Below the pieces are notes generated by a model, which was not told where the DNA came from, did no database searches, and saw only the letters and a program-made list of their open reading frames with translations. A DNA stretch of 64,000 nt from Mucilaginibacter inviolabilis (GTDB lineage Bacteria > Bacteroidota > Bacteroidia > Sphingobacteriales > Sphingobacteriaceae): contig NZ_JAANAT010000001.1 in NCBI RefSeq assembly GCF_011089895.1, forward strand, positions 3,534,001-3,598,000. Direction: 5' to 3'. This document shows positions 52,297 to 61,529 of this stretch, piece after piece. The first letter of the stretch is position 1. Each line of letters starts with the position of its first letter. The translations under genes and the position numbers were made by a program.

Positions 52297-53643
52297 ATGC
52301 AAAAAGGCAAGCTCTTAATTATTGATGACGAGGAACGGTTACGCAACCTGCTTGCTCGTATCCTGCAATTGGAGGGGCACGAGGTTTTTACCGCCGCCAA
52401 TGGAAAAGATGGTCTGCGCAAATTGCAGCAGGAATATATACACGTAGTCCTCAGTGATGTAAAGCTGCCCGATACCGATGGCATCACCCTTTCAGAAACC
52501 ATCAAGAAGAATTATCCTTCAACAGAAATTATTGTACTAACCGCTTACGGTACTATTAACGATGGTGTAAAAGCCATTAAAGCCGGGGCGTTTGACTATA
52601 TCACCAAAGGCGATGATAACGAAAAGATCATCCCGCTGGTAAGTAAGGCTATGGATAAAGCCCTGTTGCAGCAAACCGTTATAGAGCTGCAAAGCAAGCT
52701 GAACGATAAGTTTGGTTTCGACAGGCTTATTGGCAGATCAACTGCTATTAGCGACGTGATCAAGCTGGCGCAAAAGGTGGCCTTAACCGATACTACCGTT
52801 TTATTATTGGGTGAAACAGGCACAGGCAAGGAAATTTTTGCCGAAGCTATTCACCAGGCCAGCAACCGAAATACCAAATCGTTCGTGGCGGTAAACTGCA
52901 GCGCGTTTACCAAGGAATTGTTGGAAAGCGAGCTGTTTGGTCATAAAGCCGGGTCATTCACCGGGGCGCTGAAAGATAAAAAAGGGCTTTTTGAGGAAGC
53001 TAATGGAGGTACCATTTTTTTAGATGAGATAGGCGAATTGGATCATGATCTGCAAGCCAAATTACTCCGGGTGCTGGAATCACAACAGTTTTTAAAAATT
53101 GGTGATATTAAGCCGACACAGGTAAATGTACGCATACTGGCAGCAACCAACCGCAATCTGCAAACCGAAATAGCCGAGGGACATTTCCGGTCAGACCTGT
53201 TTTACCGGCTTTCAGTTTTTCAGATCACCTTGCCTGCCTTGCGCGAACGTAAAAAAGATATCAAACTGCTCGCCGAATATTTCATGCAACACTTTGCCTT
53301 AAAGGTGAAAAAGCAGATCAATGAATTGAGCGACGAGTTTATCCGCAAACTGGAGGATTACCCATGGCCAGGCAATATCCGTGAGCTGAAAAACATTATT
53401 GAACGGGCAGTGATACTGGCCGATACCCACATTCTGGATGAAACTCTGTTACCTTACGAAATTCAGCAACAACAAGTAAAAACTGGCATCCCGATATCGG
53501 CATTTGATCTGTCATCAGTAGAAAAACTACATATTCAGCGGGTTCTGAACCATACGCATGGTAACCGTGCCGAAGCAGCACAGCTTCTCAACATCGGCGT
53601 AGCTACTTTATACAGAAAACTGAAGGAATACGGTCTGGAATAA
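52297..53643 (+). CDS. NtrC-family sigma-54-dependent response regulator
   Basis: A 448-residue regulator. Receiver domain 1-120 with phospho-acceptor D54 (VLSDVKLP); AAA+ domain with Walker A GETGTGKE (172-179), the sigma-54 loop GSFTGA (219-224, usual GAFTGA), Walker B GGTIFLDEIGE (237-247); and a C-terminal Fis-type HTH (HGNRAEAAQLLNIGVATLYR). No kinase gene is adjacent. In several Bacteroidota such a regulator sits beside kdp; here kdp has kinases but no regulator, so this one is a candidate partner although 42 kb away. It has a possible -7 box (CATATTTG) directly before the start. Confidence 0.93.
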   Translation: MQKGKLLIIDDEERLRNLLARILQLEGHEVFTAANGKDGLRKLQQEYIHVVLSDVKLPDTDGITLSETIKKNYPSTEIIVLTAYGTINDGVKAIKAGAFDYITKGDDNEKIIPLVSKAMDKALLQQTVIELQSKLNDKFGFDRLIGRSTAISDVIKLAQKVALTDTTVLLLGETGTGKEIFAEAIHQASNRNTKSFVAVNCSAFTKELLESELFGHKAGSFTGALKDKKGLFEEANGGTIFLDEIGELDHDLQAKLLRVLESQQFLKIGDIKPTQVNVRILAATNRNLQTEIAEGHFRSDLFYRLSVFQITLPALRERKKDIKLLAEYFMQHFALKVKKQINELSDEFIRKLEDYPWPGNIRELKNIIERAVILADTHILDETLLPYEIQQQQVKTGIPISAFDLSSVEKLHIQRVLNHTHGNRAEAAQLLNIGVATLYRKLKEYGLE

Positions 53644-53669
53644 CATCGACTGCTTTAGTTAAAGTATCT

Positions 53670-54251
53670 TTAAAAAAGTGATTCTTTAGCTTTTGATAAT
53701 GACATCTTTAACAACACGGTGATCACCATATACAGCAAAATGGTGATAAAAAGGCAAATAGGAATAAATTTCGATCCAAGTACTTCATGCACGTTGCTGG
53801 TGTCACTACTAAAACCAAAAACAAAACTTTGTGAAGAGATAAATAAACCAGTATGGCTTGGAACAATGATCTTAGCGACACAAAGGAAGCCGAATGCAAA
53901 CGTAAATAAATACAGCAAACCAAAAAGAATATACTTAAACGCGTAGGCCCCATGTCTAAAAATCCCAGTAATCAGTCCCCAGATTATCCTGAAAGGATTA
54001 AAGGTACTCACAGCTCTTTCCAGCTTTTTGGTTATTACCCATTCTGTTAAATACGTTTGTGGCTCTCCCAGATTTTCCAGGGCCTGCTCCACTGTTGTTT
54101 CAGGATAATTATTCAGGCTTTCAAAAATATGGCTGCTAATCTCTCTTTGAATATCTGCTTGATCATGCTTAGGTAATTTATTAATCAGGCTGTTCACCTC
54201 TTTCATATAGACTTTATAATGCTGGTCGTTTAGTAACGTGTCTTTGTTCAT
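53670..54251 (-). CDS. HAAS / DUF1700-type membrane protein
   Basis: A 193-residue protein with an N-terminal helical domain (about 1-75, YMKEVNSLINKLPKHDQADI then QALENLGEPQTYLTEW) typical of HAAS signalling domains that pair with PadR regulators, and two or three membrane helices (about 95-130 and 165-185). It follows a padR gene by 11 bp, the usual arrangement. The HAAS domain probably couples a membrane signal to PadR. Confidence 0.8.
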   Translation of the reverse strand: MNKDTLLNDQHYKVYMKEVNSLINKLPKHDQADIQREISSHIFESLNNYPETTVEQALENLGEPQTYLTEWVITKKLERAVSTFNPFRIIWGLITGIFRHGAYAFKYILFGLLYLFTFAFGFLCVAKIIVPSHTGLFISSQSFVFGFSSDTSNVHEVLGSKFIPICLFITILLYMVITVLLKMSLSKAKESLF

Positions 54252-54262
54252 GATTTAATATT

Positions 54263-54595
54263 TTAAATAAGGTTTTCAAGATTGGCGGAAAGCACTGTCC
54301 AAAATGTGATCATTTTGTCTAAAGATGCCTGGCCGTTATTGGTGATGCTATAATATTTACGGGGCATACCGGTTTCCATTTCTACCCATTTTGATTCAAT
54401 TAATAAATCATCTTTTAAACGGTTCAGAAGCGGGTAAATGGTTCCTTCGCTGATATCATATCCAGAAGCTAACTTAATTTGTTCCAATAATTCATATCCG
54501 TATTGTTCTTTCTTTTTTAAAAGCAAAAGAATAATGAAATCAAGCGTACCCTTTTTCATTTGCGTTTCCCATTTTGCTATAACATTGGACTCCAT
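54263..54595 (-). CDS. PadR-family transcriptional regulator
   Basis: A 110-residue winged-helix protein: LDFIILLLLKKKEQYGYELL, SEGTIYPLLNRLKDDLLIESK and GMPRKYYSITNNGQASL are the three PadR marks. It is the first gene of the PadR-HAAS pair. A palindrome GCTAT-ACAA-ATAGC lies nine bases upstream of its start, a likely self-operator. Confidence 0.92.
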   Translation of the reverse strand: MESNVIAKWETQMKKGTLDFIILLLLKKKEQYGYELLEQIKLASGYDISEGTIYPLLNRLKDDLLIESKWVEMETGMPRKYYSITNNGQASLDKMITFWTVLSANLENLI

Positions 54596-54603
54596 AATAT
54601 AAA

Positions 54604-54617
54604 GCTATACAAATAGC
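54604..54617. promoter_or_regulatory. Palindrome just upstream of padR
   Basis: GCTAT and ATAGC flank ACAA nine bases before the padR start; a second imperfect repeat (GTATTACAATGTATTA) lies next to it. PadR proteins often repress their own gene. Confidence 0.4.
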
Positions 54618-54750
54618 ATCGTATTACAATGTATTATATAAAAAATATTTTCATTCTTACTTCACACCAATCTTACATACTAATGCTTGTTTTTTACAGG
54701 ATTCAAAGAGGGTAAAAGTTTGAATTTTGATATCAGCAACAAACAATATC

Positions 54751-55821
54751 ATGCATAACCAAATTTCAAATCCTACTAAAACAGCACTAATAGTTGGCGC
54801 CAATGGCGTTATTGGCACCAACCTCATCAACCACCTGGTATCGCTTGGTAATTGGAATATTATTGGGCTTTCCAGGCGTGGGGGTATTTCTTCAACAAAC
54901 CTGACCTACATCCCCGTAAACTTGCTCGACAAAGAAGATACCGCCAAACAACTGAGTGCATTATCGGCTGTCACCCATATATTTTATGCAGCCTACCAGG
55001 ATAAACCTACCTGGGCCGAACTGGTAGAACCCAATTTAGCTATGCTGGTAAACGTGGTTGATGTCATCGAGCCTATAGCTTTAAACCTGCAGCATATCAG
55101 TCTGATGCAGGGATATAAGGTTTATGGCGCCCATCTTGGCCCCTTTAAAACGCCCGCTAAAGAGAGCGATGCAGGACATATGCCGCCGGAATTTAACGTT
55201 GATCAGCAAAATTTTCTGGAACGGCGGCAGCAAGGCAAAAATTGGACGTGGTCGACTATCCGACCTTCGGTAGTAGGTGGTATTGCGCTAGGTAACCCTA
55301 TGAATCTGGCCCTGCTTATTGCTGTTTACGCTACTGTTTCTAAAGAGTTAGGCATCCCTTTACGCTTTCCGGGCAAACCGGGAGCCTATGATAAACTGAT
55401 GGAAATGACTGATGCAGGATTATTGGCAAAAGCCACCGTATGGGCGGCTACTGATCCAAGGTGTGCTAATCAGGCTTTTAATATCAACAACGGCGACCTC
55501 TTTCGATGGAATGACATGTGGCCAAAAATTGCCCGCTATTTTGATATGGAAACCGCACCTCCACTGCAAATGCCTCTACAAACGGTAATGGCCGATAAAG
55601 CGCCGATATGGGGGAAGATACAAGAAAAACACGGGCTCGAAAAGCATCGCTATGAAGCTATTTCTTATTGGGGCTTTGGTGATTTTGTTTTTTCGTGGGA
55701 TTACGACTTTTTTGCCGATGGCTCCAAAGCCCGCCGTTTTGGCTTTCATGAATATGTAGATACCGAACAAATGTTTGTGGATCTGTTTGATGAATTTCGT
55801 CGTAAAAAAGTAATTCCTTAA
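54751..55821 (+). CDS. SDR-family oxidoreductase (PRISE-like)
   Basis: A 356-residue enzyme. The NAD(P)-binding motif GANGVIGTNLI is at about 15-25. Later phrases such as WTWSTIRPSVVGG, DPRCANQAFNINNGDLFRW and WGFGDFVFSWDYDFF match the progesterone-5-beta-reductase/iridoid synthase-like (PRISE) group, which reduces activated C=C bonds. The catalytic Tyr appears as Y in MQGYKVYGAH. The ATG at 54751 fits better than an upstream TTG. Physiological substrate unknown. Confidence 0.85.
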   Translation: MHNQISNPTKTALIVGANGVIGTNLINHLVSLGNWNIIGLSRRGGISSTNLTYIPVNLLDKEDTAKQLSALSAVTHIFYAAYQDKPTWAELVEPNLAMLVNVVDVIEPIALNLQHISLMQGYKVYGAHLGPFKTPAKESDAGHMPPEFNVDQQNFLERRQQGKNWTWSTIRPSVVGGIALGNPMNLALLIAVYATVSKELGIPLRFPGKPGAYDKLMEMTDAGLLAKATVWAATDPRCANQAFNINNGDLFRWNDMWPKIARYFDMETAPPLQMPLQTVMADKAPIWGKIQEKHGLEKHRYEAISYWGFGDFVFSWDYDFFADGSKARRFGFHEYVDTEQMFVDLFDEFRRKKVIP

Positions 55822-55832
55822 GTATGAATAGA

Positions 55833-55871
55833 GCATCGGCAGGTATTCCAATAAAATATACCTGCCGATGC
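55833..55871. terminator. Hairpin between convergent SDR and monooxygenase genes
   Basis: GCATCGGCAGGTAT and ATACCTGCCGATGC are perfect 14 bp complements around 11 bases, 11 bp after the SDR stop and 5 bp before the other stop. It may end both transcripts although T runs are weak. Confidence 0.65.
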
Positions 55872-55876
55872 CTTAA

Positions 55877-56185
55877 TTAATTGGCTACGGGTTGAAAAAC
55901 AGCCCGTACCATCGTAATATTTAGGCGGCTCAACAATTCGGCCGGATTAAAGTCAATGCGCTGGTATTCTGCCTGTACCTTGAGTTTGGCCTGGTTTAAG
56001 GCCTCTTCACTTTCCCAGTTGGCAATGGTTATACAAATCATGTTTCCGTTTTCGTCTATGCGTTCGTAGGCTGCATCGCCTAAAAAACCGGGTAAGTTTT
56101 TAATAAAATCCCTGTTGAAGTTCATCCGTTCGGTAAATTCTTGTTTGCCGTTTTGGGGGATTACAAATTTGTCGATGAATACCAA
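55877..56185 (-). CDS. Antibiotic biosynthesis monooxygenase-domain protein
   Basis: A 102-residue dimeric alpha/beta barrel (ABM) protein: KFVIPQNGKQEFTERMNFNR, LPGFLGDAAYERIDENGNMI and NWESEEALNQAKLKVQAEYQ. Such proteins oxidise or isomerise small aromatics without cofactors, or bind haem. No catalytic residues can be fixed. Confidence 0.85.
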   Translation of the reverse strand: MVFIDKFVIPQNGKQEFTERMNFNRDFIKNLPGFLGDAAYERIDENGNMICITIANWESEEALNQAKLKVQAEYQRIDFNPAELLSRLNITMVRAVFQPVAN

Positions 56186-56309
56186 TAATGAATAATATGG
56201 ATATAAGCGTACTGAACATAATGAACCGTATTTTCGTTTAATTTGCTAATTAACAACTTTGTGTTAACTGATGGGTAATGGGATGCATTATCTGTAATAC
56301 AAGGAAAAG

Positions 56310-58907
56310 ATGCTTTCAACTTCTATTTCAGCCTCTGCCTATTACCTAAAAAATTATAGGATAATTGCTGGTGCATCCCCAGCATTAAAAAAGAGCCTGT
56401 GCGTATTTTGCCTGTTAATTTTTGCCGTTAGTACGGCTCAGGCGCAAACTCCGCAGATTACACCTAAAATGGCGGTAAGATTACAGCTTGACGAAACCGG
56501 TCATAAAACCATTGCCTATACAGATGTTGCCGATATCAGTGGGCTGGCTGCAAATGGTACTGTTACGGTTAATCCGTCTCAACTCGATTGTTCATCACTT
56601 GGCGCGCAAACCATAACCGTTACAGCCAGTAATGGTACACCAGGCACCACTCAAACAAAAGCAATACCGGTTATAGTTGCCAGTACTCCCATATTTTCAA
56701 CTTATCATGATGTAGCTATTCCGGCAGACAATAGCTGTAATACCGCTCTGCCTGATTATACCACAATGTTTGCTCCTCATGATATTTGTACAAATGTCAC
56801 ACTTAGTATTAAACAGGAACCTCTTGCAGGTACAGCACTAATTGTAAACCAGCCTACCACTATTACACTCACGGCTGGTGATCAGTTTGGGGGCACTACG
56901 GCTGTTTTTTTTTCGGTTACCGCTTATGCTGTCCCGGTAATTTTTCCAAAACCCGGCCCTATAACACTTAAACTAAGTGAGGGTGGAATTTACGAGGTAC
57001 AGGTTAGCGATTTGGGTCAACCATTTGTATGTGATGGCAGTACACTAACGAATACTATAAGCCCTCCAAATTTAAGTTGTGCAAATCTCGGAAATCAAAC
57101 CATTACACTTACCAGTAGCAATTTACGACCAAATCCCCAGGCTGTTACTTTTAGTGTACCTTCTGATGCGGTAACCGATGCAGCCGGTAACATTTACGTG
57201 GCTGACAGCTATAGTTGCAGCATTAGAAAAATTGCAAGCAACGGCGTGGTAACAACCTTTGCGGGTGGTAGCGGTTGTGGATATGCAGATGGTAACGGCG
57301 CTACAGCAAAATTCAAAGTAGTTAATGGCATCACCATTGACCCGGCAGGGAATTTATATGTCATTGATGAAAATGACCGTGTGAGGAAGATAGCGCCCGA
57401 TGGTACCGTTACTACCCTGGCCGGTAATGGCCAAAACAAAACGGCTGACGGATTGGGTACAGCCGCGAGTTTTCAGGATCCGAAAGGTATCACCATAGAT
57501 GCTGCCGGCAATTTATATATAACACAGGGCGATTATCTGATTCGTAAAGTAACACCTGGAGGCCTGGTTACCACCATTACAGCACCTCCATCTGTTTCAA
57601 AATTAAATAGCCCTATAGGTATCACTACAGACCCCCAGGGGAATTTATACGTAACCGATTTCAGCAGTGCCATTAAAAAGATAGCTCCTGATGGTACCAT
57701 TACCACTATAGCAGGTCATGACGGTTCAGGATTTACTGATGGTACAGGAGCAGCAGCGAGTTTTAACCAACCAAAAGGCATTATCAGGGATAATCAAGGG
57801 AATTTATATGTTACTGATTCAAAAAATAATGCCATCCGTAAGATCGATCCATCAGGTAACGTTACCACGCTTCAGTTGTATACTACCAACCCCGGAGATA
57901 ATGCTACTTTAAATAATCCCATTGGCATAAAGCTGGATCCGTTTGGTAACCTCATTGTTGTTGATACCTATAATGAACGTATAGTACGCATAACCCCAGC
58001 CGGACAGTTTACCACTATAGCAGGAAACGGCATTGTTGGCAATAGTAATGGTAATACCAATACCCCACCCATGCTGGGCGGTACAGTTTCTATCAATGTG
58101 CCCGTAACAGTGGTAAGTTCTATTAACTCTACTTCTCCGCAAGGCGGTATCATGTCTACCATTAGCTCCTTACCAGCTGATGCTACTGTATGTGCGGGAA
58201 AACCTATTGACTTTACAGCAAGCATTCCGGCAGGTACAACAGTCAGTTATCAATGGCAGGTAAACGGTGTTAATGCCGGATTCAATCAACCAACCTTTAG
58301 TAGCAGTACCCTGCAAAACGGTGATATGGTTACTTGTGTTACGGCTAATAATGCAAGCTGTACAGTACCGCAAACCAGTACACCTATACAAGCTCATATT
58401 AATCCGTCACCGGGAATTGTTTTCAATCAGAATCCAACTATAAAGCTGGGCGAAAGTGTAACTTTGGCTCCACAACTCTCAGGAGATATTGTGTCCTTAA
58501 GCTGGTCGCCGGCATTTGGTCTGAGTAGTACCAGCACGACATATCCACTGGCCAACCCGGGCGTTACCACTACCTATTATCTTACGGCTACCTCATCAAT
58601 CGGCTGTCAAACTACCGTTCCGGTTACGGTTACGGTAATAACACCTATTCATATCCCCAATACCTTTACACCCAATGGCGATGGGTTTAATGATTTATGG
58701 AAAATTGACGATCTGATCAACTATCCAAATTGCACGGTTAGTATATTTAACCGTTATGGCCAGGCTCTGTTTCATACCAATGGTTATGGGACACCCTGGG
58801 ACGGAACTTATCACGGCGGCAAAGTACCATCAGGTACTTATTATTATATCATCGATTTAAAGAATGGCAGCAAACCCCTGGCTGGTTGGGTAGCTATTAT
58901 CCGATAA
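56310..58907 (+). CDS. Large secreted NHL-repeat protein with T9SS type B sorting domain
   Basis: An 865-residue cell-surface or secreted protein. The signal sequence is unusually long (hydrophobic part about 29-46, ending STAQAQ). Residues about 50-280 are beta-sandwich repeats; about 285-590 hold six or so NHL-type blades, each like DAAGNLYITQGDYLIRKV and DPQGNLYVTDFSS; then an Ig-like part (about 625-770). The end, NTFTPNGDGFNDLWKID to SGTYYYIIDLKNG, is the gliding-motility-associated C-terminal domain, a type B sorting signal for T9SS. The NHL propeller likely binds a protein or glycan. Confidence 0.88.
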   Translation: MLSTSISASAYYLKNYRIIAGASPALKKSLCVFCLLIFAVSTAQAQTPQITPKMAVRLQLDETGHKTIAYTDVADISGLAANGTVTVNPSQLDCSSLGAQTITVTASNGTPGTTQTKAIPVIVASTPIFSTYHDVAIPADNSCNTALPDYTTMFAPHDICTNVTLSIKQEPLAGTALIVNQPTTITLTAGDQFGGTTAVFFSVTAYAVPVIFPKPGPITLKLSEGGIYEVQVSDLGQPFVCDGSTLTNTISPPNLSCANLGNQTITLTSSNLRPNPQAVTFSVPSDAVTDAAGNIYVADSYSCSIRKIASNGVVTTFAGGSGCGYADGNGATAKFKVVNGITIDPAGNLYVIDENDRVRKIAPDGTVTTLAGNGQNKTADGLGTAASFQDPKGITIDAAGNLYITQGDYLIRKVTPGGLVTTITAPPSVSKLNSPIGITTDPQGNLYVTDFSSAIKKIAPDGTITTIAGHDGSGFTDGTGAAASFNQPKGIIRDNQGNLYVTDSKNNAIRKIDPSGNVTTLQLYTTNPGDNATLNNPIGIKLDPFGNLIVVDTYNERIVRITPAGQFTTIAGNGIVGNSNGNTNTPPMLGGTVSINVPVTVVSSINSTSPQGGIMSTISSLPADATVCAGKPIDFTASIPAGTTVSYQWQVNGVNAGFNQPTFSSSTLQNGDMVTCVTANNASCTVPQTSTPIQAHINPSPGIVFNQNPTIKLGESVTLAPQLSGDIVSLSWSPAFGLSSTSTTYPLANPGVTTTYYLTATSSIGCQTTVPVTVTVITPIHIPNTFTPNGDGFNDLWKIDDLINYPNCTVSIFNRYGQALFHTNGYGTPWDGTYHGGKVPSGTYYYIIDLKNGSKPLAGWVAIIR

Positions 58908-58919
58908 TAGATCGGCATA

Positions 58920-59270
58920 CTATAGATGGGCTAGTATATTAATCAGCTTGCCAAAAGGATCGCGCACATAAAAACGCCTTACACCCCAGGGTTCATCAAC
59001 AGGCCCGTAGATTACTTTAAAGCCGCCTTTACGCACCCGCTCAAACGCAACGCCAATATCATCAACTTCTATAGAAATATCCGGAACCGGTGTACCAGAG
59101 CCGCCTTCTGATGCAAAGCTAATCTGAATACTCATATTATCAGAGGATCCGTATGTTGCTATCCAACCATGATCCATCAGCACTTCAAGTCCTAAAACAT
59201 CCTGATAAAAACGTTTGATCTCTGCAATATCAGGTGTGCTGATATTGGTTACTATGCGTTTAACTTTCAT
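58920..59270 (-). CDS. VOC-superfamily (glyoxalase-like) protein
   Basis: A 116-residue single-module VOC protein: RIVTNISTPDIAEIKRFYQD at the start, EVLMDHGWIATYGSS, ISIEVDDIGVAFERVRKGGF and GVRRFYVRDPFGKLINIL at the end. Only one half of the metal site is obvious (H in MDHGW and E near the end missing), so catalysis is uncertain; it may be a binding or resistance protein. Confidence 0.88.
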   Translation of the reverse strand: MKVKRIVTNISTPDIAEIKRFYQDVLGLEVLMDHGWIATYGSSDNMSIQISFASEGGSGTPVPDISIEVDDIGVAFERVRKGGFKVIYGPVDEPWGVRRFYVRDPFGKLINILAHL

Positions 59271-59310
59271 CGATATTTCTATTTATAAATGCAAACTTGT
59301 CTGAATTATT

Positions 59311-60216
59311 TTAACCAGTCAGCCGGCTTTTCCAGGTACTGAGCATAATTCCGCCTAAAACTAAAACCGCGCCGGCTATCTGTAAAATATTGATATGCTC
59401 ATTTAAAAAAACAAGAGATATAATCAACCCAACTACAGGATCAAGGTTAGCAAAATTTCCAACCTGTGCCGCGGTTAATAATTGTAGCGATTTGCTATAT
59501 AGTAAATAACAGATACCCGAGGATACAGCACCGAGATAAAGGATCGCCAGCCATGAATTCAGGTGTATAACCGGCCAGCCAGAATGCCTGTTTTCAAATA
59601 TAGCCGCGGGTAGTAAACATAGTGAACCAATACATGTACTTAGACTGGTGATCAGCAGTGGATTAAATTGAGCTGCAGTCTTTTTTGACATGATCGTATA
59701 TGCCGCCCATGAAATTACCGCAATAATCATTAATAGGTTTCCAGTTATACTGTTTCGGGTATCGCTGTTATTATCGCTTGATAAAAACCCAATGAGCATT
59801 ACACCTAGTAAAGAGGCAATTACCCCAATGATCTGCACAGCAGACAGTTTTTCTTTAAGGAACATTGCGGCAAATAAGGTTATGCAAATCGGAATAAAAC
59901 CCTGTATCAGAGAACCCACTGATGCAGAAGTCATTTGAGCCGAGATATTAAAAAGGGTATAAAAACAGGTAACGCCAGTTAAACCCATAAAAATGATAGA
60001 AAACCAGGGCACACCAATTAAATATTCCCTGATCGGCTTATCCTTGTTGATCAAAAATATAAGCAGTAATGTGATAGCACCTACAGAACAACGACAAAAA
60101 GCAAGCGTTAACGGCTGTATATCATTGATGATCATCTTAGTTACAGGGTAACTGCTCCCCCAAACAATCATGACAAATAATATACTGCTTAGGCCTATTA
60201 ACTTTTTATTTAACAT
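59311..60216 (-). CDS. EamA/DMT-family transporter
   Basis: A 301-residue inner-membrane protein with ten helices in two EamA repeats. First repeat opens LFVMIVWGSSYPVTKMIIND; second near 155 opens GNLLMIIAVISWAAYTIMSK. The ATG at 60216 gives the standard length; an in-frame start 23 codons earlier adds a poorly hydrophobic extension. Substrate unknown, generally metabolites or drugs. Confidence 0.9.
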   Translation of the reverse strand: MLNKKLIGLSSILFVMIVWGSSYPVTKMIINDIQPLTLAFCRCSVGAITLLLIFLINKDKPIREYLIGVPWFSIIFMGLTGVTCFYTLFNISAQMTSASVGSLIQGFIPICITLFAAMFLKEKLSAVQIIGVIASLLGVMLIGFLSSDNNSDTRNSITGNLLMIIAVISWAAYTIMSKKTAAQFNPLLITSLSTCIGSLCLLPAAIFENRHSGWPVIHLNSWLAILYLGAVSSGICYLLYSKSLQLLTAAQVGNFANLDPVVGLIISLVFLNEHINILQIAGAVLVLGGIMLSTWKSRLTG

Positions 60217-60327
60217 TTTTTGAAGGTACTCTATATTTGAAAATTTGTAAGCAAATAATAAACAATTTATATCTAAACCGAGCATAAGATAGTCTGTTTG
60301 GGTATAATAACCTGAAATATAGAACGC

Positions 60328-60361
60328 AAAAAAGCGCCCCGTATCTCACCCCGGGACGCTT
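60328..60361 (-). terminator. Terminator of the third SusC/D operon
   Basis: On the minus strand AAGCGTCCCG and CGGGGCGCTT pair and are followed by TTTTTT. It lies 59 bp after the stop of the DUF1735 gene. Confidence 0.85.
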
Positions 60362-60419
60362 CATAGTACCAATATACTATATCAACTATATCTCAAAAAG
60401 AGCTCGTTAATATCATTGG

Positions 60420-61457
60420 TTAATTAACCCTTCTAAAATCTATATTAGTCAATTTTATACCGCCGGTCCCCAGGTTATCCCCACCTGATTTAATAACCAG
60501 CCAAACCGTGCCGGCATTAGGAAATGAAACAACATTACCGCTACCAACACATTTAACAACTGATAGTAAGCCATTAAAAGGTGCGTTTCCACAACCGGTC
60601 CAGGTATTTAGTGCCATGCGTATACCACCATCACTATAGTCTTTATTTTGCGTTGGTTGTAACGTACTTAGGTAAACCTCAAACCAAGTATTTGTTGCAC
60701 CCTGACCCTGTACATTAAAATCTATCTTATACTGTTTGTTGGCTCTTACTTCAAAAGATTGATAAACACCCTGATGCCCGCCGTTACCACCAGATGCCAG
60801 TATGCTTCCGTCATCGTTAACCTTAAACGTAACATTGTCATTAGAAGCGATCTTTAAAACTGTCCATTTGGTTTTATCAACCATGTTTGTTTTTGGTGTA
60901 ACTGCATCTAATAACTGGTCTACATCAAAATAAATAATCACCTTATTCATATCGGTATTGATAGCCTGCTTTGACGAATTGGCTATTTTAATACCTAAAG
61001 CCGCAGTTTTTCCGCCATACTTTGCCATAGAAGAAATTTTTACTTTAGGAATGATAACACCCTGCATAATATGATTATTAAGTGCTACAGAATCTTTTGA
61101 TGGTAAGATATAATCAGCAGGATCAAGTATAACGGTATTGGCAGGTAAGGCACCTGATGTAATTAAACCTGCTATCGCAGTATTATCAATACCTACATCT
61201 ACAGTTAAGGCATCAAAGTTTGATTCGCCGCCACGATATACTGGGACAGAAAAATTAGCTGTACCAGCTACACTGTCAACAGTTAGTTTTCCGTCAACAA
61301 GCGCATTCACAAGTCCGTTTGGCTTTTCTGCCTGTGGTAAATAAACTTTCACCGCTGGATTTGATTTTACACCTTCCAGGTATTCCTGCTTGCAGGAAGC
61401 TATGGTCAACACTAAACAGGCAGCCCATTTTAGCATTGATGATACATGAATTTTCAT
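60420..61457 (-). CDS. DUF1735-domain surface lipoprotein with jelly-roll domain
   Basis: A 345-residue lipoprotein (lipobox VLTIASC, C22). Residues about 30-185 are a DUF1735-like domain (VKVYLPQAEKPNGLVNAL is shown in part), residues about 200-345 a beta jelly-roll (WTVLKIASNDNVTFKVNDDG, YQSFEVRANKQYKIDF) like DUF5013. These proteins sit at the surface beside SusD and help bind glycans. It ends the operon SusC-SusD-this gene. Confidence 0.85.
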   Translation of the reverse strand: MKIHVSSMLKWAACLVLTIASCKQEYLEGVKSNPAVKVYLPQAEKPNGLVNALVDGKLTVDSVAGTANFSVPVYRGGESNFDALTVDVGIDNTAIAGLITSGALPANTVILDPADYILPSKDSVALNNHIMQGVIIPKVKISSMAKYGGKTAALGIKIANSSKQAINTDMNKVIIYFDVDQLLDAVTPKTNMVDKTKWTVLKIASNDNVTFKVNDDGSILASGGNGGHQGVYQSFEVRANKQYKIDFNVQGQGATNTWFEVYLSTLQPTQNKDYSDGGIRMALNTWTGCGNAPFNGLLSVVKCVGSGNVVSFPNAGTVWLVIKSGGDNLGTGGIKLTNIDFRRVN

Positions 61458-61529
61458 AAAATATTTTTTAAATCCTTATTTATTAAAAAGGGATCATCAC
61501 ATTTTATTTATATGATGATCCGGATATGA

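Noticed and set aside
54727..54750. Upstream TTG start of the SDR gene
   Set aside because: The ATG at 54751 lies closer to the nucleotide-binding motif and needs no rare start codon.
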